Positions 21,001 to 30,333 of a stretch of 64,000 nucleotides of DNA are shown here, one piece after another. Every line of letters begins with the position of its first letter. Position 1 is the first letter of the stretch. Under the pieces are notes generated by a model. That model worked only from the letters and a program-made list of their open reading frames with translations, did no database searches and had not been told where the DNA came from. A program made the position numbers and the translations under genes. This DNA comes from Maylandia zebra (taxonomy: Eukaryota; Chordata; Actinopteri; Cichliformes; Cichlidae). The stretch is from positions 33,108,136 to 33,172,135 of the forward strand of contig NC_135175.1 in the NCBI RefSeq assembly GCF_041146795.1. The letters run 5' to 3'.

Positions 21001-22685
21001 GACTTTTACCCATTTGCATCGTGGGGGCTAAATATGTTGACTCGACATGGTCGTACACTTTATCTGTCAACACCATTGAAAACATCTTGATTTCCTTACT
21101 TGTCAGGTCAAGGTGTCCTGCCGAGAATAATTTACTAAACAGCCTATTCATAAGTGGCATAAATTGACTGAAGTTGAGCGGAGAAGAACTTTTAACTGTG
21201 GTTTCTAAGGTTGGTGATTTTCTGGGAACTTCTGAGGGATTCATGTGTTCGCTTTTCCTGGAGTCAGCTCTTTCACTCTCAGGGGAGGTTGCCTGTTGTC
21301 TCTGAAAGGTCAAAAATCCTTTGCTTTTCTTCAAATGATCTTTCAGCTCACTGTTCATTTTTTCAAATTCTATTTTAGCAAACCTGAAGAAGTGTTGTTT
21401 TACTTCATCTGGTTTTATAATTAGGGCGCATGATGCAAAAAAGTCTTTCACCTTTTTGATCACCAGGTCCACGTCAAAAGCAGGCTTGGGTGAGCTACAC
21501 TTCTCACTTAATGTGATATCTTCTGCATCAGGATACTGAATGTTTGCAATTAACACATTTACAATGTCAACTGCAGCTTTATCTGCATGATCTTCATCAT
21601 GTAAATAATTCAGATTGTTGAGGATTCTTTCAACATCCCTTTGAGCTTTCTCCTCAGCTTCTTTAATTGTTCCCATCTCAGAGAGCTTGGATTCAAGACT
21701 CTCATCACTTGAACTAAAAGAAGTGGGTAAAGCCCCCCTCATGCACAGGCCGCTCAGCTTACCTTTATATTTCTTCAGACATGAGAAAGCATGAGAAACC
21801 ATGCATCTGAGGTTTTTTATGTTTGTTATTTTTCTGGTGACATAAATAGAATCCGGGTTTTCTGGGACTAGAACCCAACCCGAGTTGACTTTATTTGAGA
21901 TCTCCTCCTCAATCATCTGTGTCAGCGCCACAGCGCTTTCACACTCCTCATGGGTGACATGAAGAGCAGCAGCAAAGCTGGTTGAGAGAGAGTCTCCCAA
22001 TACGGGGCTTATTTTTGTCACGGCTAACCTAAGGTATGTCTGGGATGATGCATCATTTAATTGGTCCTGACCTCCTAGAAGTAACGTTTTTATGGTGCTT
22101 GCACTAACTGACTGAATGACATCAGTAATCATATCAGCCAGTGCTACTTGGACATCAGAGTCCCAGATCCCATTTTCTATCAAGCGCCACTGTAATCCAG
22201 AGAGCCTATCGAAACACCCGCTGATAGCAGGTGAAATCGCCTCTGAAGTAATGCGGGTAGGGATTCTAATATTGAATAAAGACATTGTCAATGACCTAAT
22301 TTCGCTACAATTACTTTGGAAATCCGTTTTCAGAAAGCTTTCAGAAAGGGAAGATCGCGGTCTGTACATTTAACGCACGACAACTAAAATGCAAAATGCA
22401 AGATTCAGGTCCCGCTGTTTCACCCCTATTTATAGACTCGAGTGGAGGTCACGTGCTGCAAGATCAAAGGCACGTACTGTGACATCAAAGCAGAAAGGAA
22501 CTGAGCTGTGTGACGTCATGCCGCGAGCGTTCACCTACATGCACGTGCACACGTGAGCGATCACTAATAAATCACAGACGCATCAACGTCGGTGTTGTCA
22601 AACTTTCAATCATACCTGCAGCCAGTTCTTTGAAGCTCTCAAATGGGTTGAATGGCGGCTGTTTTCCACCATCATCGCAGAGCAT
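18066..22685 (-). CDS. Candidate small three-exon gene (predicted 101 aa), host of the nested 733-codon ORF
   Basis: Not recognised. Minus-strand exons 22685-22616 (ATG start), 18481-18405 and 18224-18066 (TGA stop) join with matching phases. Donors are GTATG and GTGAGA; acceptors are GTTTGCAG and a strong CTTTCTCTTTCTAATTGTGCAG-type site (pyrimidine tract then AG). The protein starts MLCDDGGKQPPFNPFESFKE, has a middle Ser/Thr/Pro part, then SACVMTTAVICKLLRSKEAM and ends HREITLA. An in-frame TAG lies upstream of the ATG in the same exon. A palindromic RFX-type site sits about 260 bases upstream. Intron 1 holds the 733-codon ORF on the same strand plus a MITE and an L1 fragment. An alternative donor at 18112 could skip the last codons. 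The joins are inferred from sequence only. Confidence 0.5.
18832..19113 (+). mobile_element. L1-type ORF1 N-terminal fragment (unit 1)
   Basis: 94 open codons ending in a charged coiled-coil-like stretch (IPKELRDFRKHNNKQY, then RVDARMEEAEGRFDETETVL). This resembles the start of ORF1 in fish L1/Tx1 elements. The homology stops after the coiled coil, and the frame then runs into a hydrophobic, probably fortuitous, tail and the MITE. Confidence 0.55.
19184..19491. mobile_element. hAT-like MITE lacking its left 13 bases (unit 1)
   Basis: The right end GGGGACCGCTG and the right target duplication ATCTGTAG are intact. The left terminal repeat is gone, so the sequence goes straight from CTGTA to ACCTTTTTTGCGCC. 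Confidence 0.85.
19651..19666 (-). terminator. Candidate poly(A) signals for the 733-codon ORF (unit 1)
   Basis: Two AATAAA words on the minus strand (19661-19666 and 19651-19656), about 500 bases after the ORF stop. Equivalent sites are present in every unit. Confidence 0.3.
19691..19758. repeat. 68-base imperfect palindrome (unit 1)
   Basis: The left arm GATGCTATATTACA and its exact complement TGTAATATAGCATC are joined by a second self-complementary core centred on ATTCAGCTGAAT. The transcript of either strand could form a long hairpin. It is conserved in all units, except that units 4-6 carry C for T in the loop-proximal T run. Confidence 0.7.
20168..22369 (-). CDS. Uncharacterised intronless 733-aa protein, copy 1
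   Basis: I do not recognise the family. The single frame runs from ATG 22367-22369 to the stop at 20168. The protein looks mostly helical, with repeated amphipathic segments (for example LMNRLFSKLFSAGHLDL at 406-422, VLIEDSVERFLQNLLFWLEN at 481-500). Two Ser/Thr/Glu-rich linkers lie at about 360-400 and 535-605, and the C-terminus is basic (PPKKSKLARFFQQC). There is no signal peptide, membrane span, zinc-binding motif or transposase/RT motif. The first ATG has T at -3; Met29 has A at -3 and could be an alternative start. A TATA box lies about 60 bases upstream. Copy-specific residues: T41, A44, I45, L447 and, unique to this copy, I650. Lack of introns suggests a retrocopy or a TE-derived gene, but no poly(A) trace is evident. 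Confidence 0.7.
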   Translation of the reverse strand: MYRPRSSLSESFLKTDFQSNCSEIRSLTMSLFNIRIPTRITSEAISPAISGCFDRLSGLQWRLIENGIWDSDVQVALADMITDVIQSVSASTIKTLLLGGQDQLNDASSQTYLRLAVTKISPVLGDSLSTSFAAALHVTHEECESAVALTQMIEEEISNKVNSGWVLVPENPDSIYVTRKITNIKNLRCMVSHAFSCLKKYKGKLSGLCMRGALPTSFSSSDESLESKLSEMGTIKEAEEKAQRDVERILNNLNYLHDEDHADKAAVDIVNVLIANIQYPDAEDITLSEKCSSPKPAFDVDLVIKKVKDFFASCALIIKPDEVKQHFFRFAKIEFEKMNSELKDHLKKSKGFLTFQRQQATSPESERADSRKSEHMNPSEVPRKSPTLETTVKSSSPLNFSQFMPLMNRLFSKLFSAGHLDLTSKEIKMFSMVLTDKVYDHVESTYLAPTMQMGKSLSESDFSKTSQGNCNVPSAPDVAYVLIEDSVERFLQNLLFWLENETLTQTIINDKISGAVEDIVRVLTPSKEEVMIGADAGETSDRLFTSQSSPVTDLTNQPVCVSAEDPDLVSNTSSDQASVSDTDPTEGQSQPATSENPEEELSETSVSIHAKLIANQFSTLLATRIAQNLHKNTRNLLDPKKLDLAINHLIDLVLSEVRCTENLEILKINRVELVKATAEGLIKEFGSADKLFDVMLSEDSSFDNIIRKIIRKNLGGFVNPPKKSKLARFFQQC
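22427..22555 (-). promoter_or_regulatory. Compact promoter of the 733-codon ORF: TATA, E-boxes, CRE (unit 1)
   Basis: On the minus strand TATAAATAG is at 22427-22435, 58 bases before the ATG. Upstream are CACGTG E-boxes at 22450-22455, 22542-22547 and 22550-22555, and a perfect palindromic CRE TGACGTCA at 22511-22518. CRE-driven promoters are typical of cAMP-responsive and of CREM-controlled germ-cell genes. The tissue is inference. Confidence 0.65.
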
Positions 22686-22943
22686 TCCTCCAGCAGGTCC
22701 AACGCCTGATTCAACAAAACCCGCGACTCCGGCAGCTGTGCTCCGAAGCAGTTTGCTAATGTGATGCTAACTAGCTAATGTGATGCTAACTAGCTAAAGA
22801 ATCCTAACAGGTACTTAAAAAACAAAGGGGACGAAGGAGGAGGAGGAGAAGTGGAGACAGCGACCTGACTGACTGGTTCATCTGAGGCTCTCAGTGGTTC
22901 CCTGTCTCAGCGAGATTCACAACACTTCTTGCAACAAACTCCC

Positions 22944-22957
22944 GTAACCATGGTTAC
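22944..22957. promoter_or_regulatory. Palindromic RFX X-box-like site (unit 1)
   Basis: GTAACCATGGTTAC is a perfect palindrome of two GTNRCC half-sites with 2-base spacing, the geometry RFX dimers prefer. It lies about 260 bases upstream of the ATG of the candidate 101-aa gene and 575 bases upstream of the 733-codon ORF. Confidence 0.45.
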
Positions 22958-23057
22958 AGGAGGACGCTCTGTTTGTGGCAGTCATTATCACAGTATGACT
23001 CACAAAGAGACGTTAATAAATATTAATTCATGCAATTTAAACACATTTTTTATTTTA

Positions 23058-23990
23058 CTAATGAGGTGTATAATGGTTTAATATGGCACGACACCCTCGC
23101 TGATGTTGATGCCTAGGAATCTGAAGCAGCTGACTCTCCACCTCTGCTACTGCTGCTCTCCTGTAACCCACGATGAGCTCCTTGGTTTTGTTGATGTTAA
23201 GCACCAGGTTGTTGTCACGGCACCGTGATGTCACGCCCCTCACCTCTGTCCTGCATGACGTCTCATCTCCATCAGAAATGCATTCAATGAGAAGATTAGA
23301 CTTTATTGATCGACGGCAGGAAAATTTGTGTGTTACCTCAGCTCAGGTAGAGATAGCAGAAGAAAATCCAAAAATCCAAATAAAATATAAACAACTACAA
23401 AATAAATAAGATAATACACTATATACAACAGTAGCATACACAGTATGTGACTATGGATAGAGTGTTGTGGAAATGCAAGAAATACATTTAATTATTCTTA
23501 CATTACTATTACTATTTAAGCAATAGATATCTAAAAGTATCTATAAGTATAGACATGTACTTGCACACACATCTACACACTAAATATACACATGTATACA
23601 TATACATACACATATACCTGCACACCAGGTAAATGTCCAGTGACTCATGACAGCGTGATTGAGGAGTTATAGAGTCTAACTGCTGTTGGGATCAATGATC
23701 TGTGAAAGCGCTCCTTCCTGCAGTGAGGCTGTTTTGGTCTCTGACAAGGATCTGCTCAGCTCACAGACTCATGCAGAGGATGATGTGGGTTGTTCGTGAT
23801 GGATGTCAGCTTTACTAGCATTTTTAGCACACGATCAAAGTTTCTGTGGATGCTTGAAAAATCTTGAAGAACGTTGAATTCACTGAAGGTTTTAAAAATA
23901 ATGCTGTAATCAGTTTCGTTACAGTTGCAGTGTTGTCTTCTGCTACTGTAGGCCACAGCAGCAGCAGACGACAACACAGGTTGAGTAAGT
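23058..23990 (-). mobile_element. Fragments of a Rex1/L2-type LINE (unit 1)
   Basis: Minus-strand RT pieces. One is CRDNNLVLNINKTKELIVGY at 23243-23058, continuing after a frameshift with FRFLGINIS. The other is the C-terminal end NNPHHPLHES, then KERFHRSLIPTAVRLYNSS and a stop, at about 23830-23650, followed by 3' UTR-like sequence. All are broken. They separate the shared promoter region from the next unit to the right. Confidence 0.7.
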
Positions 23991-25174
23991 GGGAGTGGGT
24001 GTTTTCAGACACAGAAGAACAACTTTAGATTAATCAAATAAAAATGTATTCAGTCAGCTTTCCAAATGTGAATGTTTCAGTTGTCTGTGAGTAGGAACTC
24101 AACTCTAATAAACTATAAGTTTATTTAACTATAAAAATAGTATGCTTGTTTGCAAAACGTGATGTGCTTCTGCATCTTCACAGAGTTTCTCTCAGTTTGT
24201 GGTCGAGAGTCCTCCAAATGTAAGCATCGAACCAGAGCTAGAATTTGGCTGCTTAATCTTTATTTCACTTCCTGGATGCTGTTTCTGTTTTCCATCAGGG
24301 TCGTTCTCATGCTTTCTATTCTGATGTAAAGTAACTGGAGGAAAGCAGCTCCCCAGAACAACGATTTGTCTCCAGACATTGGCCACCTCCACCATAGCAG
24401 ATAACCAGGAGTGCTCCAAGGATCAGGAAACACTGGGGACTTGAAAAAAATGCAAAAATTATTTCAGATTAAAGTTAATATAAAACGTCAAACACTGTGT
24501 GCTTCCTAGTCAGTGAGATTTAAATTTGATCCCTCTTTGTTTATTGTATGTTGTATGTTTATTATTAAATAAACATGCACAATTAGAAAGAGAAAGACAG
24601 AAGAAGAAATTAAGCTCCCCTTTTTCCCCAGAGGAGATCAGAAGTCATTCAGAGCCATACGAGTCTGCAATTAGCTGGGAGCGAGAGCTTGAGCCCTGGA
24701 GGTCTGACTGAAAGAGAAACCGCATCGGTTTAACAGACAAATTAAGAGTCTGACCTCTTAACAGTGGGCAGGGTGGTGGAGATGTTCTGAGGGTGAGGCG
24801 GTCCTGTGTGGTCTGAGCTCTCCACTGCAAACCTCGGACAGGAACAGAAACTGCAAGACAGACATAAACACTTCTTTTACACACACTTTGATGGCCTAAC
24901 CTCTGTGTTTTTTACATTCATGTGTTTACGTGTGATGTACATGACTATTGTGCATCTGGCTCAGTGTTTGATATTGTAAAGCAAAGTCAATAACAGCAAA
25001 AATTTAATATTTTACTTTTTATTTCTGTCGCCCTCCTGCATCAATCCCAGAATCACCCACACCCTTTACCACATTTGCTTACTTTAGAGACTCCAGACAC
25101 CAGGAAGTGGGAGAAATTTCTCTTATAATAAGATACGGTAATCTTTCTGACAATAGGTGAGATTGCTTTTAAAT

Positions 25175-25456
25175 ATGGAAACGGGGATAGTCACAAGAAG
25201 TTTGAGAGGCACAACTCAGACAGAAGAGCAGACAGAGAAAAGCCATGTGGATAGGAGCTACTCTCCCGAGCTAAGGTTAGCCACAGAGGGCATGGATGCA
25301 GACGAGCCCAGCCTCCTGAACATCCCGAAAGAGCTTCGTGACTTTAGGAAACACAACAACAAACAATATGCACATATTAGACGAGGGTTAAGAAGAGTTG
25401 ATGCTAGAATGGAAGAAGCAGAGGGGCGATTCGACGAGACTGAGACGGTGCTACAG
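25175..25456 (+). mobile_element. L1-type ORF1 fragment (unit 2)
   Basis: Identical in reading to the unit 1 copy; the frame again runs into the MITE. Confidence 0.55.
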
Positions 25457-25526
25457 TTGTTTATTTTATTCATAAACTTCACTATTTCATTAATTATTTC
25501 ATGGTTTCTTTGCATCTTCATCTGTA

Positions 25527-25834
25527 ACCTTTTTTGCGCCACGGACCGGTTTATGCCCGACAATATTTTCACGGACCGGCCTTTAAGGTGTCACGGATAA
25601 ATACAACAAAATAAAACTAGTACCGGTACCGAAAAAAAGAAGATTTATTCATAACACATGTGAAAAGACCCAGGAAAACCGAGTTAACGACCAAAACGAT
25701 AACAAAATAACGCTGAAAACCGATAAAAACCTTGAAAACCATACATTTCACACCTGAGACTCTACTCTCGCGGCCCGGTACCAAACGACTCACGGACCGG
25801 TACTGGTCCGAGGCCCGGGGGTTGGGGACCGCTG
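25527..25834. mobile_element. hAT-like MITE lacking its left 13 bases (unit 2)
   Basis: Same deletion breakpoint as unit 1, so the loss happened once and was copied with the unit. Confidence 0.85.
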
Positions 25835-26510
25835 ATCTGTAGCACTTACACATCGGTGTATGTTCCTTGTGTTTGCTTACATTAAAATACCAGCACTAAT
25901 GACCAGAGCATACAAATGCAGCTTTTCATATTTGACAATATATTTTGAAAGCACAAGACAAATCACAAACAGTTTTCAATGTAGGTTTGGTTTTTTATTT
26001 TGTTTTATTTTTCAGTTCTTGATTTGATGGTGATGTGATGCTATATTACATGTTTTTAAGATTCAGCTGAATTTAATATTTGTAATATAGCATCGAATCA
26101 CAACCGTCTCCTCAAGTTGCTTTATACTGTAAGATAGAGACCCTACAGTAGCAGCAAGAAAACCCCAAATATTAATAATCCCTTATGAGCAAGCACTTGG
26201 CGACAGTGGGGAGGAAAAACTACCTGTAACAGGCAGAAACCTCCGGCAGAACCAGGCTCAGAAGGGACGGCCATCTGCCTCGGCCGGTGGGGGGTGATGG
26301 TAACGATAATACGAGGAGACACGATGAAGAATATTTCTCAGTCTAATTAAAGTCGAATGAAATAGTTTTAAAATAAAATATACCTCAGATGTTAACTCTG
26401 AGGCCAGACTGCTTTAAGATTTTAAAAGAGGTATTTGAAAAAAATCAAGATGACAATTTAGTCATCAGTACTGCCTTTAAAGCAGCAGCTGAACGGCTTC
26501 TTCAAAGCTT

Positions 26511-28712
26511 TTAACACTGCTGAAAAAACCTGGCAAGTTTGGATTTCTTTGGAGGATTCACGAAGCCACCGAGATTCTTTCTTATGATCTTCCTAATAAT
26601 GTTGTCAAAAGATGAATCTTCTGACAACATTACATCGAAGAGCTTGTCTGCAGATCCAAACTCCTTGATAAGACCTTCAGCTGTGGCCTTGACTAATTCA
26701 ACCCTGTTAATTTTAAGAATTTCCAGGTTTTCTGTGCATCTCACTTCAGAAAGTACCAAATCTGTCAGATGGTTGATAGCCAAGTCTAATTTCTTTGGAT
26801 CCAGAAGATTTCTGGTATTTTTGTGCAAATTTTGTGCGATTCTTGTGGCTAGAAGAGTACTAAATTGATTGGCAATGAGCTTAGCGTGAATTGACACTGA
26901 TGTTTCTGACAGCTCTTCCTCTGGGTTTTCAGAGGTTGCTGGCTGACTTTGACCCTCTGTGGGGTCAGTGTCAGAGACTGATGCCTGATCACTGCTTGTA
27001 TTTGAAACCAGGTCCGGGTCTTCTGCACTCACACAAACTGGCTGATTGGTGAGATCAGTAACTGGACTTGACTGTGATGTAAACAGTCTGTCGCTTGTTT
27101 CACCAGCATCTGCTCCAATCATAACTTCTTCCTTTGATGGGGTCAGCACTCTTACTATATCTTCCACGGCACCAGAAATTTTGTCATTTATAATAGTTTG
27201 GGTTAAAGTTTCATTCTCCAACCAGAAAAGAAGGTTTTGTAAGAACCTTTCCACTGAATCTTCTATGAGCACATAGGCCACATCAGGAGCAGAGGGTACA
27301 TTACAGTTACCCTGTGAAGTCTTAGAGAAGTCAGACTCTGAGAGACTTTTACCCATTTGCATCGTGGGGGCTGGATATGTTGACTCGACATGGTCGTACA
27401 CTTTATCTGTCAACACCATTGAAAACATCTTGATTTCCTTACTTGTCAGGTCAAGGTGTCCTGCCGAGAATAATTTACTAAACAGCCTATTCATAAGTGG
27501 CATAAATTGACTGAAGTTGAGCGGAGAAGAACTTTTAACTGTGGTTTCTAAGGTTGGTGATTTTCTGGGAACTTCTGAGGGATTCATGTGTTCGCTTTTC
27601 CTGGAGTCAGCTCTTTCACTCTCAGGGGAGGTTGCCTGTTGTCTCTGAAAGGTCAAAAATCCTTTGCTTTTCTTCAAATGATCTTTCAGCTCACTGTTCA
27701 TTTTTTCAAATTCTATTTTAGCAAACCTGAAGAAGTGTTGTTTTACTTCATCTGGTTTTATAATTAGGGCGCATGATGCAAAAAAGTCTTTCACCTTTTT
27801 GATCACCAGGTCCACGTCAAAAGCAGGCTTGGGTGAGCTACACTTCTCACTTAATGTGATATCTTCTGCATCAGGATACTGAATGTTTGCAATTAACACA
27901 TTTACAATGTCAACTGCAGCTTTATCTGCATGATCTTCATCATGTAAATAATTCAGATTGTTGAGGATTCTTTCAACATCCCTTTGAGCTTTCTCCTCAG
28001 CTTCTTTAATTGTTCCCATCTCAGAGAGCTTGGATTCAAGACTCTCATCACTTGAACTAAAGGAAGTGGGTAAAGCCCCCCTCATGCACAGGCCGCTCAG
28101 CTTACCTTTATATTTCTTCAGACATGAGAAAGCATGAGAAACCATGCATCTGAGGTTTTTTATGTTTGTTATTTTTCTGGTGACATAAATAGAATCCGGG
28201 TTTTCTGGGACTAGAACCCAACCCGAGTTGACTTTATTTGAGATCTCCTCCTCAATCATCTGTGTCAGCGCCACAGCGCTTTCACACTCCTCATGGGTGA
28301 CATGAAGAGCAGCAGCAAAGCTGGTTGAGAGAGAGTCTCCCAATACGGGGCTTATTTTTGTCACGGCTAACCTAAGGTATGTCTGGGATGATGCATCATT
28401 TAATTGGTCCTGACCTCCTAGAAGTAACGTTTTTATGGTGCTTGCACTAACTGACTGAATGACATCAGTAATCATATCAGCCAGTGCTACTTGGACATCA
28501 GAGTCCCAGATCCCATTTTCTATCAAGCGCCACTGTAATCCAGAGAGCCTATCGAAACACCCGCTGATAGCAGGTGAAAAAGGCTCTGAATTAATGCGGG
28601 TAGGGATTCTAATATTGAATAAAGACATTGTCAATGACCTAATTTCGCTACAATTACTTTGGAAATCCGTTTTCAGAAAGCTTTCAGAAAGGGAAGATCG
28701 CGGTCTGTACAT
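26511..28712 (-). CDS. Uncharacterised 733-aa protein, copy 2
   Basis: Intact full-length frame. It differs from copy 1 at residues 41-45 (NSEPF instead of TSEAI), P447 for L and T650 for I. The 41-45 change is a block of neighbouring substitutions shared only with copy 3, which looks more like conversion or one local event than separate point mutations. Confidence 0.7.
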   Translation of the reverse strand: MYRPRSSLSESFLKTDFQSNCSEIRSLTMSLFNIRIPTRINSEPFSPAISGCFDRLSGLQWRLIENGIWDSDVQVALADMITDVIQSVSASTIKTLLLGGQDQLNDASSQTYLRLAVTKISPVLGDSLSTSFAAALHVTHEECESAVALTQMIEEEISNKVNSGWVLVPENPDSIYVTRKITNIKNLRCMVSHAFSCLKKYKGKLSGLCMRGALPTSFSSSDESLESKLSEMGTIKEAEEKAQRDVERILNNLNYLHDEDHADKAAVDIVNVLIANIQYPDAEDITLSEKCSSPKPAFDVDLVIKKVKDFFASCALIIKPDEVKQHFFRFAKIEFEKMNSELKDHLKKSKGFLTFQRQQATSPESERADSRKSEHMNPSEVPRKSPTLETTVKSSSPLNFSQFMPLMNRLFSKLFSAGHLDLTSKEIKMFSMVLTDKVYDHVESTYPAPTMQMGKSLSESDFSKTSQGNCNVPSAPDVAYVLIEDSVERFLQNLLFWLENETLTQTIINDKISGAVEDIVRVLTPSKEEVMIGADAGETSDRLFTSQSSPVTDLTNQPVCVSAEDPDLVSNTSSDQASVSDTDPTEGQSQPATSENPEEELSETSVSIHAKLIANQFSTLLATRIAQNLHKNTRNLLDPKKLDLAINHLTDLVLSEVRCTENLEILKINRVELVKATAEGLIKEFGSADKLFDVMLSEDSSFDNIIRKIIRKNLGGFVNPPKKSKLARFFQQC

Positions 28713-28769
28713 TTAACGCACGACAACTAAAATGCAAAATGCAAGATTCAGGTCCCGCTGTTTCACCCC

Positions 28770-28898
28770 TATTTATAGACTCGAGTGGAGGTCACGTGCT
28801 GCAAGATCAAAGGCACGTACTGTGACATCAAAGCAGAAAGGAACTGAGCTGTGTGACGTCATGCCGCGAGCGTTCACCTACATGCACGTGCACACGTG
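28770..28898 (-). promoter_or_regulatory. TATA, E-box and CRE promoter (unit 2)
   Basis: TATA at 28770-28778 and CRE TGACGTCA at 28854-28861, in the same spacing as unit 1 with no change in the motifs. Confidence 0.6.
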
Positions 28899-28958
28899 AG
28901 CGATCACTAATAAATCACAGACGCATCAACGTCGGTGTTGTCAAACTTTCAATCATAC

Positions 28959-29028
28959 CTGCAGCCAGTTCTTTGAAGCTCTCAAATGGGTTGAATGGCG
29001 GCTGTTTTCCACCATCATCGCAGAGCAT
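28959..29028 (-). pseudogene. Duplicate first exon of the 101-aa candidate gene (unit 2)
   Basis: The ATG exon and its GTATG donor are intact, but the downstream exon 2 of this unit lacks its normal donor and no exon 3 follows within the unit. A transcript from here would have to splice past the neighbouring unit, so the copy is probably non-coding. The same state holds for the exon copies at 35315-35384, 41671-41740, 48027-48096 and 58286-58355. Confidence 0.5.
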
Positions 29029-29400
29029 TCCTCCAGCAGGTCCAACGCCTGATTCAACAAAACCCGCGACTCCGGCAGCTGTGCTCCGAAGCAGTTTGCT
29101 AATGTGATGCTAACTAGCTAATGTGATGCTAACTAGCTAAAGAATCCTAACAGGTACTTAAAAAACAAAGGGGACGAAGGAGGAGGAGGAGAAGTGGAGA
29201 CAGCGACCTGACTGACTGGTTCATCTGAGGCTCTCAGTGGTTCCCTGTCTCAGCGAGATTCACAACACTTCTTGCAACAAACTCCCGTAACCATGGTTAC
29301 AGGAGGACGCTCTGTTTGTGGCAGTCATTATCACAGTATGACTCACAAAGAGACGTTAATAAATATTAATTCATGCAATTTAAACACATTTTTTATTTTA

Positions 29401-30333
29401 CTAATGAGGTGTATAATGGTTTAATATGGCACGACACCCTCGCTGATGTTGATGCCTAGGAATCTGAAGCAGCTGACTCTCCACCTCTGCTACTGCTGCT
29501 CTCCTGTAACCCACGATGAGCTCCTTGGTTTTGTTGATGTTAAGCACCAGGTTGTTGTCACGGCACCGTGATGTCACGCCCCTCACCTCTGTCCTGCATG
29601 ACGTCTCATCTCCATCAGAAATGCATTCAATGAGAAGATTAGACTTTATTGATCGACGGCAGGAAAATTTGTGTGTTACCTCAGCTCAGGTAGAGATAGC
29701 AGAAGAAAATCCAAAAATCCAAATAAAATATAAACAACTACAAAATAAATAAGATAATACACTATATACAACAGTAGCATACACAGTATGTGACTATGGA
29801 TAGAGTGTTGTGGAAATGCAAGAAATACATTTAATTATTCTTACATTACTATTACTATTTAAGCAATAGATATCTAAAAGTATCTATAAGTATAGACATG
29901 TACTTGCACACACATCTACACACTAAATATACACATGTATACATATACATACACATATACCTGCACACCAGGTAAATGTCCAGTGACTCATGACAGCGTG
30001 ATTGAGGAGTTATAGAGTCTAACTGCTGTTGGGATCAATGATCTGTGAAAGCGCTCCTTCCTGCAGTGAGGCTGTTTTGGTCTCTGACAAGGATCTGCTC
30101 AGCTCACAGACTCATGCAGAGGATGATGTGGGTTGTTCGTGATGGATGTCAGCTTTACTAGCATTTTTAGCACACGATCAAAGTTTCTGTGGATGCTTGA
30201 AAAATCTTGAAGAACGTTGAATTCACTGAAGGTTTTAAAAATAATGCTGTAATCAGTTTCGTTACAGTTGCAGTGTTGTCTTCTGCTACTGTAGGCCACA
30301 GCAGCAGCAGACGACAACACAGGTTGAGTAAGT
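29401..30333 (-). mobile_element. Rex1/L2-type LINE fragments (unit 2)
   Basis: Same broken RT pieces as in unit 1; no additional lesions noticed. Confidence 0.65.

Larger units (their letters stand above)
18226..24575. repeat. Tandem unit 1 (6350 bp), left edge of the array
   Basis: Homology with the other units starts at TGCACAATTAGAAAG (18226); the base before it differs from all other units. It contains exons 1-2 of the candidate 101-aa gene, the 733-codon ORF and its promoter, an L1 ORF1 fragment, a hAT-like MITE, a common teleost dispersed repeat (about 19770-19962, AGCAAGCACTTGGCGACAGT region) and LINE debris. About 24190-24420 holds open frames I do not recognise. It is the only unit keeping the 7 bases around 18402 that form the exon-2 splice donor. 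Confidence 0.95.

Noticed and set aside
22616-22770. Alternative frame of the small-gene first exon reading SRVLLNQALDLLEECSAMM
   Set aside because: Open but ends in phase 0 and cannot be joined to exon 2 without a stop; the MLCDD frame joins cleanly through all three exons.
22627-22771. RNA gene or riboswitch-like structure near the repeated GTGATGCTAACTAGC words
   Set aside because: It is a simple 19-base tandem duplication, single in unit 6; no structured RNA signature.
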